DNA of 64,000 nt from Litorimonas sp964511495 (GCA_964511495.1 CAZEFT010000011.1:45474-109473); one strand, 5' to 3'; positions 50,904-60,392 are shown, counted from the first letter of the stretch. The notes: generated from the sequence alone by a model not told the origin. Translations and numbers: made by a program.

Positions 50904-51329
50904 TTATCCGCCTAGGGTAACTTTACCCGCACGATAACGCAGCAGGACGCGACAATTTTTCAATGCTCCATCAATAGGGGCTTGGAACGTCCAAGCATTG
51001 ACAGCTTTTTCAGATGTGCCGTCGAACAAACCGTCAGGAACGGACCTTTCAACCCGAACATTCTCCGTCGCGCCTTCGTCATTCACATCCAGACGGATAA
51101 TCACCCAGCCTTGACGTCCGGTTCGGTAAGCCCGCGACGGATAATCGGGCAAGGCGAAATCGATAGCCGCTAATTTTTCACCCCCTAAACAATCATCCGG
51201 GTCAGAATAACCCTTTACCCACGGATCCGTCGGGTATTGGCTTTGGGGCATAAAAGGTTTGGACGTTGAACAGGCTGACAAACAAAGTGCCAAAACGACA
51301 AAAACAAGTAGAGTTATAAAAGCTCGCAT
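50904..51329 (-). CDS. Predicted lipoprotein with TonB C-terminal-like domain
   Basis: The protein has 141 residues, with lipobox LSAC. The mature part ends in a TonB/TolA C-terminal-like fold: FALPDYPSRAYRTGRQGWVI, RLDVNDEGATENVRVERS and NAWTFQAPIDGALKNC. Without an N-terminal energy-coupling helix it is unlikely to be a true TonB. Its ATG shares one base with the HPr stop (TAATG), so the two are translationally coupled; a functional link to the PTS is not evident. Confidence 0.82.
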   Translation of the reverse strand: MRAFITLLVFVVLALCLSACSTSKPFMPQSQYPTDPWVKGYSDPDDCLGGEKLAAIDFALPDYPSRAYRTGRQGWVIIRLDVNDEGATENVRVERSVPDGLFDGTSEKAVNAWTFQAPIDGALKNCRVLLRYRAGKVTLGG

Positions 51330-51619
51330 TAATCTTCTTCCCCGAAACGATTATTGACGAGTTTCGCTATTGCTTCAATAGCTTGCGAAGCATCTTTGCC
51401 CTGCGCTGTTACAGTAATGTCTTCGGTACAAGCGGCCCCCAATAAGAGCAATTCCATAACGGAATCAGCTTCTACCCTATCGGCACAGACGTCATTATGG
51501 CTGCGCACCCAGACTTGAGAATGGAAGCGCGAGACAGTTTCCATAAATTTATTAGAAGCACGGGCGTGAAGGCCCCGCTTATTGGTCAGTGTCAGTGTAA
51601 TTTGTGCCGTTTGGCTCAT
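51329..51619 (-). CDS. ptsH: HPr-family phosphocarrier protein (nitrogen-type PTS)
   Basis: This protein has 96 residues. The phosphoryl-accepting His lies in NKRGLHARASNKF, and the regulatory-Ser segment EADSVMELLLLGAACTEDI keeps the Ser. In alphaproteobacteria this HPr takes phosphate from EI-Ntr and passes it to EIIA proteins for regulation rather than sugar transport. It follows the EIIA gene by 20 bp. The HPr kinase gene usually found in this cluster is not here. Confidence 0.93.
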   Translation of the reverse strand: MSQTAQITLTLTNKRGLHARASNKFMETVSRFHSQVWVRSHNDVCADRVEADSVMELLLLGAACTEDITVTAQGKDASQAIEAIAKLVNNRFGEED

Positions 51620-51639
51620 AGTTGAAGACAGCCGAGAGG

Positions 51640-52044
51640 CTAAGTCTCTCCGGCCAGAATTTTTGACGCAATGGCAATATAGCGTTGACCTGCTTCTTTG
51701 GCTTTCTCGGAGGCCTCTTCCAAAGTTGCCGTTTTGCGTGCTTCAGCCAGCTTAATCAGCATAGGTAGATTTACCCCAGCCAAAACTTCGACCTCACCTT
51801 CACGCATCATAGAAATTGCCAGATTGGAGGGTGTTCCACCGAACATATCAGTGAGGATAATCACTCCGTTTTTTTGGCTGACTGATTTGATAGCTTCGCC
51901 AATATCATCACGGCGATGCTCCATATCATCGTCCGGCCCTATGCAGACGGTTTCAACCGCCTCTTGGGGTCCGACCACATGTTCTGTCGCCCGACGCAAT
52001 TCTACGGCCAGCTGACCGTGAGTCACAATTACCAAACCAATCAA
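51640..52044 (-). CDS. PTS EIIA component, mannose-family type
   Basis: This 134-residue protein starts IGLVIVTHGQLA, with the phosphorylated His in VTHGQ, and has the family core IILTDMFGGTPSNLAISMM and VLAGVNLPMLIKLAE. The start is assigned to TTG at 52044 because GGAG lies 7 nt upstream and the N-terminus then matches the family. The longer GTG frame to 52071 adds nine residues and has no ribosome site. No membrane PTS permease is present, so a regulatory role is likely. Confidence 0.9.
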   Translation of the reverse strand: MIGLVIVTHGQLAVELRRATEHVVGPQEAVETVCIGPDDDMEHRRDDIGEAIKSVSQKNGVIILTDMFGGTPSNLAISMMREGEVEVLAGVNLPMLIKLAEARKTATLEEASEKAKEAGQRYIAIASKILAGET

Positions 52045-52199
52045 AGCCCAACTCCAATTTCGAAAGTTCACCTAATCAAATTAAATCAACCCTGTGAACC
52101 CAAAAAATGCCTTGAACACAGTCGAATATGCAGCCCGTTGCAAAAGAACAACAGATTGGATTGCGTCACTCATTTAAACGTTGGTTTTAGCGAGGCAAT

Positions 52200-53885
52200 T
52201 TAGCTTTTCGGGAGTTGTCGCGGAAGGATCAGCGTGAATCGGGCACCGGAAATCTTGCCTTGCTTATCAAGATGATTTTCGGCTTGGATCGTCCCTTTAT
52301 GGGCTGTCATGATTTGTCGGCATATGGCCAAGCCTAAACCCGAATGATTACCGAACTCGGCTCCCTTAGGCCTTTCTGTGTAAAACCGTTCGAAAACAGT
52401 TTCCAGATTTTCGGGTGGAATACCCGGACCATCATCCTCAACAGAGATAACGACCTGCTCAGCCTTTTCCCCACCTTGTGTCTTTATCTCAATACGCACC
52501 TCTCCATAAGACGCGGAGAAAGTCAGCGCATTATCAATAAGGTTTCTTAAAACCTGTGCGAAGGGTGTCTCAAAAGCGCGAATAAAGATGGGGTCTGCGC
52601 CGTCTTTGACGGTGGCATTCACAAGCGTCGGACCACCTTCTTTTGAGGTTTGTTCGTAAAATTCCGTAATATTCTCTATGACCTCATAAACATCTAAAAT
52701 CTGTGCCGTATCGCGGGCGAGGTTGGCATCGACTTTGGAAGCCTTGGAAATATCGGTGATGAGGCGGTCCATACGGGATACATCTTTTTGAATAATATCA
52801 ATAAGCTGTTCGCGTTGTTCATCCGTCTTCGCAACCCGCAGGGTATCGGACGCCGATCGCAAGCTCGTGAGGGGGTTCTTGATCTCATGCGCTACGTCAG
52901 CAGCGAAATTCGCGATATCATCAATTCGGGAATACAGCCCTTGCGTCATGTCACGCATAACCGAAGATAAATCCCCAATCTCATCCCGCCTTTTCGATAA
53001 ATCGGGAATGGCATCTCTTTTGTCAGAACTCCGCGTTACAACTTCTGCTGCCATGGCCAATTTACGCATGGGCAATGTGATAAAAAGGGTCAGGGCTAAG
53101 GAACTGAGTAATGTGACGAGAAAAGCCAAACCAATAATAGGGGCAAGCGCCTTTCGTTCCGCGCTGACAATATTGGAAACATCATTACTTTCTACCGTCA
53201 CAGCCCCCAAAACCTGTTGCACCCGTTGCACCGGAACAGAGACCGTCACAATCAAATTATTCTCAGCATCGTAACGTGGGCCCATGACTTTTGCGCCGGA
53301 GAGGGCTGTTCTGACGTCATCGCGCAAATCACGCCGCAATTTGTTCCGACGCGCCTCTCGCCACGGCAGATTTTGCAGCATAGCTTCGAAACGCGTTTTC
53401 GCTTTGTCACGCCAAACTTCATAATTTTTACGGGGTTCTTGCTCCGGTATAATCGGATCCAATGTCGAAACAGTGATTGTGTCGTCCAACCTGATCGTAT
53501 CGGCGACAGTCTGACCTGAACGGTCATGTAAACGGACGCGCCACCCTTCGGGGACATTCACGCCACGCAAGACCTGTTTCGCTCCATCAACATCCAAACG
53601 CGCTGACGAACCATATCCGGTCGCTTGCTCGCCTAAAACCGTTGTGATGGTCGCCGCGAGAGAATGAAGATTATCGACTTTGGCCTCAATCAAACCCGTT
53701 TCAAAACGGTTCATGGCTAAAGAGCCCGAAACAAGAATGATCAAGCCGACTAAATTAGACAGTAAAATCACGCGGGTGAGACGGGACGACAATAAAGAGC
53801 GCCTTGCCCCCAAGCGTCGATCCCGCAGGCGCACGCGCTTAGCTTTATTTTTAACGCGTTGTGGGGGTGTTTTCGGTTCACTCAT
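52200..53885 (-). CDS. chvG: Sensor histidine kinase ChvG
   Basis: This 561-residue membrane kinase has two membrane helices flanking a periplasmic domain of about 200 residues: TRVILLSNLVGLIILVSGSL and APIIGLAFLVTLLSSLALTL. A HAMP linker, the H-box FAADVAHEIKNPLTSLRSA, and the ATP domain (LIDNALTFSAS, DDGPGIP, HSGLGLAICRQI) follow. It senses acid or envelope stress and phosphorylates ChvI. It follows chvI by 88 bp. Confidence 0.94.
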   Translation of the reverse strand: MSEPKTPPQRVKNKAKRVRLRDRRLGARRSLLSSRLTRVILLSNLVGLIILVSGSLAMNRFETGLIEAKVDNLHSLAATITTVLGEQATGYGSSARLDVDGAKQVLRGVNVPEGWRVRLHDRSGQTVADTIRLDDTITVSTLDPIIPEQEPRKNYEVWRDKAKTRFEAMLQNLPWREARRNKLRRDLRDDVRTALSGAKVMGPRYDAENNLIVTVSVPVQRVQQVLGAVTVESNDVSNIVSAERKALAPIIGLAFLVTLLSSLALTLFITLPMRKLAMAAEVVTRSSDKRDAIPDLSKRRDEIGDLSSVMRDMTQGLYSRIDDIANFAADVAHEIKNPLTSLRSASDTLRVAKTDEQREQLIDIIQKDVSRMDRLITDISKASKVDANLARDTAQILDVYEVIENITEFYEQTSKEGGPTLVNATVKDGADPIFIRAFETPFAQVLRNLIDNALTFSASYGEVRIEIKTQGGEKAEQVVISVEDDGPGIPPENLETVFERFYTERPKGAEFGNHSGLGLAICRQIMTAHKGTIQAENHLDKQGKISGARFTLILPRQLPKS

Positions 53886-53973
53886 ACGCGTTCAATATCA
53901 TTTAAATCTGCGAAGGTCTTGCCTCTATCACAAGGCCACCGCAGATGAAATTTATTCTGGCAATGAATGCGTT

Positions 53974-54678
53974 TTAAGCTTCTTTATATTTGTACCCGAC
54001 ACCATAGAGCGTTTCGATACCGTCAAAGCTTTTATCCGTTTTACGGAATTTCTTACGCAAGCGTTTGATATGAGAGTCAATCGTCCGATCATCAACATAA
54101 ATTTGGTCATCATAAGCCGCATCCATCAACTGATCTCGCGATTTCACATAGCCCGGACGTTTCGCCAAGCTTTCCAAAATCAAGAACTCCGTCACGGTCA
54201 AACGCACGGGCTCGCCATTCCAAGAACAAGCATGACGATTCGGGTCAAGGACAAGGTTTCCGCGACGAATGACTTTATCATCCCCCTCTTGCGGAATCGG
54301 CATCTCAATAGATGTTGATGAGGCACGACGTAAAACGGCTTTAATTCGCTGTCCCAAAAGACGCTGCGAGAACGGCTTGGTAATATAATCATCCGCCCCC
54401 ATATTAAAACCGATAGCTTCGTCAATCTCATCATCTTTTGACGTCAAAAAGATAACCGGCAGGTTGGATGTCTGACGCAGACGACGCAGAAGCTCTATGC
54501 CGTCCATACGCGGCATTTTCACATCAAATACAGCCAAATCGGGTGGAGAGGTTTTCAACGCCTCTAGGGCACTGACGCCATCATGAAATTTATGCACCTC
54601 ATAACCTTCACTTTCCAAAAACATGGAAACGGAAGTAAGGATATTTTCGTCATCATCGACCAGATAAATCTTGGACAT
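53974..54678 (-). CDS. chvI: Response regulator ChvI (OmpR family)
   Basis: This protein has 234 residues. The receiver domain has acidic residues VDDDEN, the phosphorylated Asp in AVFDVKMPRMDG, and FLTSK. The C-terminal winged helix is TVTEFLILESLAKRPGYVKS with DDRTIDSHIKRLRKKFR. ATG 54678 with AGGGA upstream starts the receiver directly; the longer frame to 54780 adds 34 unlikely residues. ChvGI governs envelope, exopolysaccharide and acid responses in alphaproteobacteria. Confidence 0.95.
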   Translation of the reverse strand: MSKIYLVDDDENILTSVSMFLESEGYEVHKFHDGVSALEALKTSPPDLAVFDVKMPRMDGIELLRRLRQTSNLPVIFLTSKDDEIDEAIGFNMGADDYITKPFSQRLLGQRIKAVLRRASSTSIEMPIPQEGDDKVIRRGNLVLDPNRHACSWNGEPVRLTVTEFLILESLAKRPGYVKSRDQLMDAAYDDQIYVDDRTIDSHIKRLRKKFRKTDKSFDGIETLYGVGYKYKEA

Positions 54679-54894
54679 GCGTTTTCCCTGTTTCAAACCG
54701 GCAAGACCCGAACCGACACTTCGCGGCGCGTAACTTATCGACTTTACTAAGCTCATTGATGACATTCTCCAACCCTCCATATCTGTGAATGAGAGTGAGA
54801 TAGTGTGTCAGTGTGGCAGCGTTATGACCAAAACCCGCCTTATTTCGGTCTTATTCAGACCAAATGACAATTTTATAAACAGCGGATACGCGTG

Positions 54895-56391
54895 TTAAAG
54901 CCCGTGTTTGAAAATTCTGCGTCTTTCCACACTACTTGGAATACCCATGGCTTCACGATATTTAGCCACGGTACGACGGGCAATATCAATCCCCTGTGCT
55001 CGCAGTAATTTTACAAGCTTATCATCGGACTGAATGGATTTTGCGGTCTCTTCCGAAATCAAAATTTTGATTTTATTACGAACAGACTCAGCTGAATGAC
55101 CTTCCCCGCCATCAAGACTAGGAATAGCGGCTGTAAAGAAATATTTTAACTCAAACAACCCACGCGGTGTGTGCATGAATTTATTGGATGTTACGCGGCT
55201 AACCGTGCTTTCGTGCATTTCAATGGCGTCGGCCACATCTTTCAGCTTTAGCGGTCGCATGTGATCGACACCATACGCAAAGAACGCATCTTGCTGTTTC
55301 ACGATTTCAGAAGAGACTTTCAAAATCGTTCGGGCGCGTTGATCCAAAGATTTTACGAGCCAATTCGCACTTTGATGACATTCAGAGATAAATTCGCGCG
55401 CGACATCATCCCCCTGCCCCATACGCTTTATTTCATTATAGTAACGCTTATTCACAAGGACGCGGGGCAAAGTATCGGCGTTCAACTCAACAGCCCAACC
55501 CCCATTGGGTGTTTCACGGATATAAACATCCGGCTCAACAACTGCGGCCAATCGGCCACCATAGGCGGCGCCGGGTTTGGGCGCACAATCCCGTACGCGC
55601 GCAATCATAACGGCCATTCTGTCTCGTCCGACATCACACATTGCCATCAGCTTGGACAAATCATGCTTCGCCAATAAATTCAAATTTGCCAAAAGCGTCT
55701 GCATGGCCTCATCCAGATATCCGGCTTCCCGTAATTGAAGAGCCAAGCATTCAGATAAGTCACGTGCGAATAAACCAGTGGGTTCACAGGTTTGCAATTG
55801 CACCAAAATCGAAGAGACACGAGACGGACTGACACTCAAATTCTCAGCGACTTCGGACAGGCTCATCCGTAAATATCCGGCCTCGTCCAATTGCCCAATC
55901 ATATAATCCGCGATTAAGCCGTCTCTTTGGCTTAAGCCCAACATGGCCCTTTGCGCCTGCACGTGTTCAGCCAGAGAAATATCAGCCGCTGTATTTGCCG
56001 CCGCATCATAATCGCTACCGCCTGAGAAACTACCTGAGCTATCATTACGAGACCAGTCAACGGAGCCGCCCACATCAGCCACAGTCGCCTCAGAATCGAT
56101 AGCATGTGCCGGAGCATCCAATTCGGATTGGGCCGCCGCAGGAGCGTCTTTATCAACAGTTGCCTGAAGAGTTTCCTGCAAAGTCGCCGCAACATCCTCT
56201 CCCCGACGATTTTCATCACCTGTGCCACGCTCCAATAAAGGATTGGATTCCAATTGCTCTTCAACAAACTCGGACAATTCGATATTTGAATATTGTAAAA
56301 GTTTGATGGCTTGCCGCAATTGCGGCGTCATCGCTAATTGTTGCCCCTGACGAGCCTGTAATTTTGCTGCTAGCGCCACTGTCCACCCCAT
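54895..56391 (-). CDS. rpoN: RNA polymerase sigma-54 factor
   Basis: The protein has 498 residues. Region I is Gln/Leu-rich (LAMTPQLRQAIKLLQYSNIE), an acidic region II follows, then the core-binding domain and the HTH (HESTVSRVTSNKFMHTPRGL). The C-terminal RpoN box reads ARRTVAKYRE. It directs promoters with -24/-12 elements and needs AAA+ activators; it works with the PTS-Ntr. A GTG at 56379, with GGGG 6 nt upstream, is an alternative start to ATG 56391. Confidence 0.96.
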   Translation of the reverse strand: MGWTVALAAKLQARQGQQLAMTPQLRQAIKLLQYSNIELSEFVEEQLESNPLLERGTGDENRRGEDVAATLQETLQATVDKDAPAAAQSELDAPAHAIDSEATVADVGGSVDWSRNDSSGSFSGGSDYDAAANTAADISLAEHVQAQRAMLGLSQRDGLIADYMIGQLDEAGYLRMSLSEVAENLSVSPSRVSSILVQLQTCEPTGLFARDLSECLALQLREAGYLDEAMQTLLANLNLLAKHDLSKLMAMCDVGRDRMAVMIARVRDCAPKPGAAYGGRLAAVVEPDVYIRETPNGGWAVELNADTLPRVLVNKRYYNEIKRMGQGDDVAREFISECHQSANWLVKSLDQRARTILKVSSEIVKQQDAFFAYGVDHMRPLKLKDVADAIEMHESTVSRVTSNKFMHTPRGLFELKYFFTAAIPSLDGGEGHSAESVRNKIKILISEETAKSIQSDDKLVKLLRAQGIDIARRTVAKYREAMGIPSSVERRRIFKHGL

Positions 56392-56529
56392 TTCATGACG
56401 AAGTCATTGATTGAATATTTCTTACTAGGCCGATTTCCCAAAAGGCTCCGCTTTGACACGATGTTTAGAGAAGAAGCCTTAATTTGGCGTGTGTTGACAG
56501 GGTTAATAAAGCTTTTCGAAATTTCTCTC

Positions 56530-56555
56530 GGAACCAATTTTGGCCAAAGCACGTT
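56530..56555 (+). promoter_or_regulatory. EcfG-type general-stress promoter (GGAAC-N17-CGTT)
   Basis: GGAAC at 56530-56534 and CGTT at 56552-56555 are separated by 17 nt, matching the alphaproteobacterial EcfG consensus. Transcription should start near 56561, 24 nt before the DUF1328 ATG. An 8-bp inverted repeat, GCCAAAGC / GCTTTGGC (56543-56563), overlaps the -10 and could bind a second factor. Confidence 0.82.
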
Positions 56556-56584
56556 GCTTTGGCATAACAGGAAGGAAATTTATT

Positions 56585-56758
56585 ATGTTACGTTGGGCAA
56601 TTACATTTTTCGTATTCGCACTCATTGCGGCACTATTGGGGTTCTCAGGTATAGCCGGAGCCGCTAGCGGGATCGCGCAAATCCTATTTATCGTATTCTT
56701 GGTCCTTTTGGTCGTTTCATTTTTGATGAAAGCCTTAAGAGGCGGAAACGTTACCTAG
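56585..56758 (+). CDS. DUF1328 (UPF0391, YtjA-like) small membrane protein
   Basis: This 57-residue protein has two hydrophobic helices (MLRWAITFFVFALIAALLGF and ILFIVFLVLLVVSFLMKAL) joined by a Gly/Ala loop containing GIAGAASGIAQ, the family hallmark. AGGAAGGA (56569-56576) lies 8 nt upstream of ATG 56585. It sits behind an EcfG-type promoter and is closed by a terminator, so it is probably a single-gene general-stress unit. Its molecular role is unknown. Confidence 0.92.
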   Translation: MLRWAITFFVFALIAALLGFSGIAGAASGIAQILFIVFLVLLVVSFLMKALRGGNVT

Positions 56759-56780
56759 CAAAATCCGCAAATTGTCTATG

Positions 56781-56806
56781 AAAAGGGCGCTTATGCGCTC
56801 TTTTTC
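56781..56806 (+). terminator. Rho-independent terminator after the DUF1328 gene
   Basis: AAAAGGGCGC (56781-56790) pairs with GCGCTCTTTT (56795-56804), with one G-U pair and a TTAT loop, and a T-run follows. It separates the stress gene from trpF. Confidence 0.8.
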
Positions 56807-56835
56807 TTTGGGGGAATTGGCTATACAGACCCCTT

Positions 56836-57477
56836 ATGAAAACGAAGGTAAAAATTTGCGGGTTGACGCGCGCCGAAGATGTCTCCGTTGCTCTCTCGCA
56901 CGGCGCTGATTTTCTAGGCTTTATCATCGACGCTAAAAGCCCACGCAAATTATCAATCGTCGAGGCTCAACCTCTCTTTGAAATGAGCCAAAGCCGCGCC
57001 CATCGGGTCGCCGTTACGGTCAATCCTGACAGAGACCTCCTGCAACGCATCGCCAAAACGCTTAAACCGGATTATGTTCAATTCCACGGCGACGAAACGG
57101 TGCAGTCATTAGCAGAGATTGCCAAACGCTTTGATTTTAAAATCATCAAGGCCTTTCCCATAACCTCGGATGAAGACATGAAATCTGCCGGCGAATACGC
57201 CGGGGTGGTCGATCTTATTCTATATGACGCCAAACCACCCAACGGCTCTGACATACGGGGCGGACATGGCATTGCGATAGATTGGGATATTATTCGCAAA
57301 GCCCCGAGACCGAAACTTTATGCGCTTGCCGGGGGATTAAATCCCGAAAATGTTACTCACGCTCTCGCGGCCACGCAAGCCCCAATCATCGACGTGAGCT
57401 CAGGCGTAGAAACTGAACCCGGCGTAAAAGATGCTAAGAAAATAGAAGCTATCATCGACGCCGCTAAACTTAGCTAA
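56836..57477 (+). CDS. trpF: Phosphoribosylanthranilate isomerase
   Basis: This 213-residue TIM-barrel enzyme carries out the third step from anthranilate to tryptophan. The N-terminal catalytic Cys is in VKICGLTRAEDV, and other family blocks are FLGFIIDAKSPRKLS, DYVQFHGDET and LYALAGGLNPENV, ending in IDVSSGVETEPGVKD. trpB follows after 95 bp, the usual trpF-trpB order. Confidence 0.96.
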   Translation: MKTKVKICGLTRAEDVSVALSHGADFLGFIIDAKSPRKLSIVEAQPLFEMSQSRAHRVAVTVNPDRDLLQRIAKTLKPDYVQFHGDETVQSLAEIAKRFDFKIIKAFPITSDEDMKSAGEYAGVVDLILYDAKPPNGSDIRGGHGIAIDWDIIRKAPRPKLYALAGGLNPENVTHALAATQAPIIDVSSGVETEPGVKDAKKIEAIIDAAKLS

Positions 57478-57572
57478 AATTCCCACAAGACAATCCACTT
57501 CGGGGCGTCAACAAGACTCGCTTTTTCAAAGCGAGGCGCATAATAACAAGCGGCTGAATTGAGGACGCAATC

Positions 57573-58802
57573 ATGGGCAAACAAGACAACATAACCACGC
57601 CAGACGAAAACGGGCGTTTTGGTGACTTTGGCGGACGTTATGTTGCCGAAACACTTATGCCACCTATTTTGGAACTTGAGCAAGCCTATGCAGAGGCCAA
57701 AGCTGACCCCGCCTTTCAAAAAGAATTTAATGACTTCCTGAAATATTATGTGGGTCGCCCCAACCCTCTTTATTTCGCCGAACGCCTCACCGAAGAAGCG
57801 GGTGGTGCAAAAATTTATTTCAAACGGGATGAACTCAACCACACAGGCGCTCACAAAATCAATAATTGCGTAGGCCAACTTTTACTCGCCAAGCGCATGG
57901 GCAAAAAACGTATCATTGCGGAAACCGGAGCGGGGCAACACGGCGTGGCGACGGCGACTGTTGCGGCCCGCTTGGGCATGGATTGCATTGTCTATATGGG
58001 CGCAGTCGATATTGTGCGGCAAAAGCCCAATGTCTTTCGTATGCGTTTGCTCGGCGCCGAAGTGCGAGCCGTAAAGAGCGGAACCGCTACTTTGAAGGAC
58101 GCCATGAATGAAGCCCTCCGGGACTGGGTAACCAATGTGGGTGATACATTTTACTGCATCGGGACTGTGGCGGGGCCACACCCCTACCCTGCGATGGTTC
58201 GTGATTTTCAAGCCATCATCGGACGTGAAGCCAAAGCCCAGATTTTGGAAGCCGAAGGCCGTCTCCCAGACGCCGTAGTCGCCTGTATCGGGGGTGGATC
58301 AAATGCAATGGGACTGTTTCATGAATTTGTTCCGCATAAAGACGTCAGGCTTGTCGGCGTGGAAGCAGCAGGAAAAGGCGTAAAGTCCGGCTTACATGCC
58401 GCCTCACTCACGGGTGGGAAACCGGGCATACTCCATGGCAATCGCACCTATTTGCTTCAAGACGAACATGGCCAAATTGATGATGCACATTCCATTTCTG
58501 CCGGGCTGGACTATCCCGGCATCGGGCCGGAGCATGCTTACCTCCATGATATTGGTCGCGCAGAATATGTCAGCGCGACAGATGACGAAGCATTAGAGTG
58601 GTTCCAAAAATGTGCTCGCCTCGAAGGTATCCTCCCTGCTCTGGAACCGAGCCATGCAATTCCTCGAACGGTCGAACTCGCCAAAGAGCTCGGCCCTGAT
58701 GGTCTTATCATCATGAATATGTGTGGGCGTGGCGATAAAGATGTGTTCACTATTGCTGATGCGCTTGGAGAGCATATTAGTGAAGACACAGAATCGTTTT
58801 AA
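57573..58802 (+). CDS. trpB: Tryptophan synthase beta chain
   Basis: This 409-residue PLP enzyme joins indole and serine. The PLP Lys is in NHTGAHKINNCVGQ, the phosphate-binding Gly loop is CIGGGSNAMGLF, and AETGAGQHGVATATVAA is standard. The N-terminal GRFGDFGGRYVAETLM is diagnostic. Its partner trpA, normally adjacent, lies 3.3 kb downstream after four intervening genes. Confidence 0.97.
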   Translation: MGKQDNITTPDENGRFGDFGGRYVAETLMPPILELEQAYAEAKADPAFQKEFNDFLKYYVGRPNPLYFAERLTEEAGGAKIYFKRDELNHTGAHKINNCVGQLLLAKRMGKKRIIAETGAGQHGVATATVAARLGMDCIVYMGAVDIVRQKPNVFRMRLLGAEVRAVKSGTATLKDAMNEALRDWVTNVGDTFYCIGTVAGPHPYPAMVRDFQAIIGREAKAQILEAEGRLPDAVVACIGGGSNAMGLFHEFVPHKDVRLVGVEAAGKGVKSGLHAASLTGGKPGILHGNRTYLLQDEHGQIDDAHSISAGLDYPGIGPEHAYLHDIGRAEYVSATDDEALEWFQKCARLEGILPALEPSHAIPRTVELAKELGPDGLIIMNMCGRGDKDVFTIADALGEHISEDTESF

Positions 58803-58974
58803 GCGTTCGTCTCAATATGAGATCGTTACGATAGATTTTCCCTCTGATTGATTTGCGTGCTCAAACCGTGATCCGTTAAAGTCACGTCGTGAATTACACT
58901 CGGTGCCTTAGCCCAAATTCAAAATTGCTCCTTCAATGATATAACGCTAATATCCTTAGAAAAGGGGTATCGGG

Positions 58975-60168
58975 ATGTCACACATTGAACAAAGTCAGTC
59001 TGCAGAGCGTCATGTCCTGCCTGATCTCGTCCGCGCCTTCGCTGTTATCGGCATTGTTCTCGTCAATGTCGCCTATTTCGCCTATCCCGGCGAAGTGACC
59101 TATCACGATGGTGGACTTAAAACCGGATTGGATCACGCAGCCTATTTTGGCGTAAATGCCCTCTTTCTCTTCAAAGCCTACACATTGTTCTCCTTTATGT
59201 TCGGTGCCGGACTCGCTTATCAAATGATGTCCGCTGAACGACGTGGCATCCCATTCGGACGACGCTATTTCAGGCGTATGCTGGGTTTACTGCTTCTGGG
59301 TATCGCCCATGTCAGTGTCGCCTTCATGGGGGATATTTTGATTGTTTACGCCGTACTTGGCTGTCTGCTTTTCCTGTTTCGGAATAAAACCGTTAAATCA
59401 CTTATGCGATGGGGTATCGCCTTTGTTATCATTCAAGTCCTCATTTCTCTTCTCTTGGCGGCTGCTTTTTATGCAGGTGAAACCTTCTCTCCTGAAGAGA
59501 TGGCGGCAAGTTTCGACCAAATGCACCAAGCCTTTCCCCATTATCATGAAGTCTTCGGGTCAGGTAGTTTCATGGAAACGGTTATTGAGCGTTGGGCAGG
59601 TTGGGGTGGATTTTTAATATTTGCACTCCCGATCCAAGGCCCGGGAGTTCTAGGATTTTTCTTAATGGGGTTAGCCGCCGTTAAAAGCGGCGTTATCTCT
59701 AACGCTGAGGCTCCGTTGTGGCGCAAGGCCAGACTTGTTTATCTACCATTTGGCCTGATGATCAGCCTTCTTGCCGCTTACGTCATATTTACATCTGAAA
59801 ATGCGATGAGTGCAAAGGCCATGTTAGGCATGAGCTTAATCCTCATCGGCTCACCCTTTGCCTCAATCGGTTATATCGGCTTTTTGGCAAAATGGGCCGC
59901 CGCACCAAAGAGCGCTCTGAAGACCTTTTTGGCGCGCGGCGGAACGGCCACACTTTCGATTTATCTGTTACAATCTTTGATTTTGGCATGGGTTTTTAAC
60001 GGATATGGCTTAGGCTTATACGGTAAAATCGGCGCGGCGGGTTGTATCGGCATTGCCTTGATAACAGGATTGGTCACGCTCATCGCCATGAGTTTGTGGC
60101 GTGTTCAATTCGCCCGCGGTCCATTCGAAATGATCTTGCGCCGCTTCACATATTGGGGACGTCATTAA
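58975..60168 (+). CDS. DUF418 (YeiB-like) membrane protein
   Basis: The protein has 397 residues with about ten membrane helices. The start PDLVRAFAVIGIVLVNVAYF, the FLFKAYTLFSFMFGAGLAYQ and RRMLGLLLLGIAH segments and the C-terminal DUF418 domain (TATLSIYLLQSLILAWVF, then RGPFEMILRRFTYW) are typical. The family is thought to work in envelope or transport-related roles, but none is proven. It interrupts the expected trpB-trpA order. Confidence 0.9.
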   Translation: MSHIEQSQSAERHVLPDLVRAFAVIGIVLVNVAYFAYPGEVTYHDGGLKTGLDHAAYFGVNALFLFKAYTLFSFMFGAGLAYQMMSAERRGIPFGRRYFRRMLGLLLLGIAHVSVAFMGDILIVYAVLGCLLFLFRNKTVKSLMRWGIAFVIIQVLISLLLAAAFYAGETFSPEEMAASFDQMHQAFPHYHEVFGSGSFMETVIERWAGWGGFLIFALPIQGPGVLGFFLMGLAAVKSGVISNAEAPLWRKARLVYLPFGLMISLLAAYVIFTSENAMSAKAMLGMSLILIGSPFASIGYIGFLAKWAAAPKSALKTFLARGGTATLSIYLLQSLILAWVFNGYGLGLYGKIGAAGCIGIALITGLVTLIAMSLWRVQFARGPFEMILRRFTYWGRH

Positions 60169-60392
60169 CGCCCCCAAATTATGAACATGCCGGATATCCT
60201 TCATTTTCCTCTCATTTTCGCGTCAAAATTGCGTTCCCCCCTACAAATGTAGTTGCAGTCTCAATCAAATAAATTGATACTTCAAACATCCATTAACTTT
60301 CTGCGTTTACACACCTTTATAGTGTATAAAAATAATAAGCACTAAAATTATTATGTGTCAGGACGACACTCAATTTTACATTCGAGGTGATC

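Noticed and set aside
60306..60330. TTTACA and TATAAA upstream of the secreted cassette as a sigma-70 promoter
   Set aside because: The spacer is only 13 nt, too short for a normal promoter.
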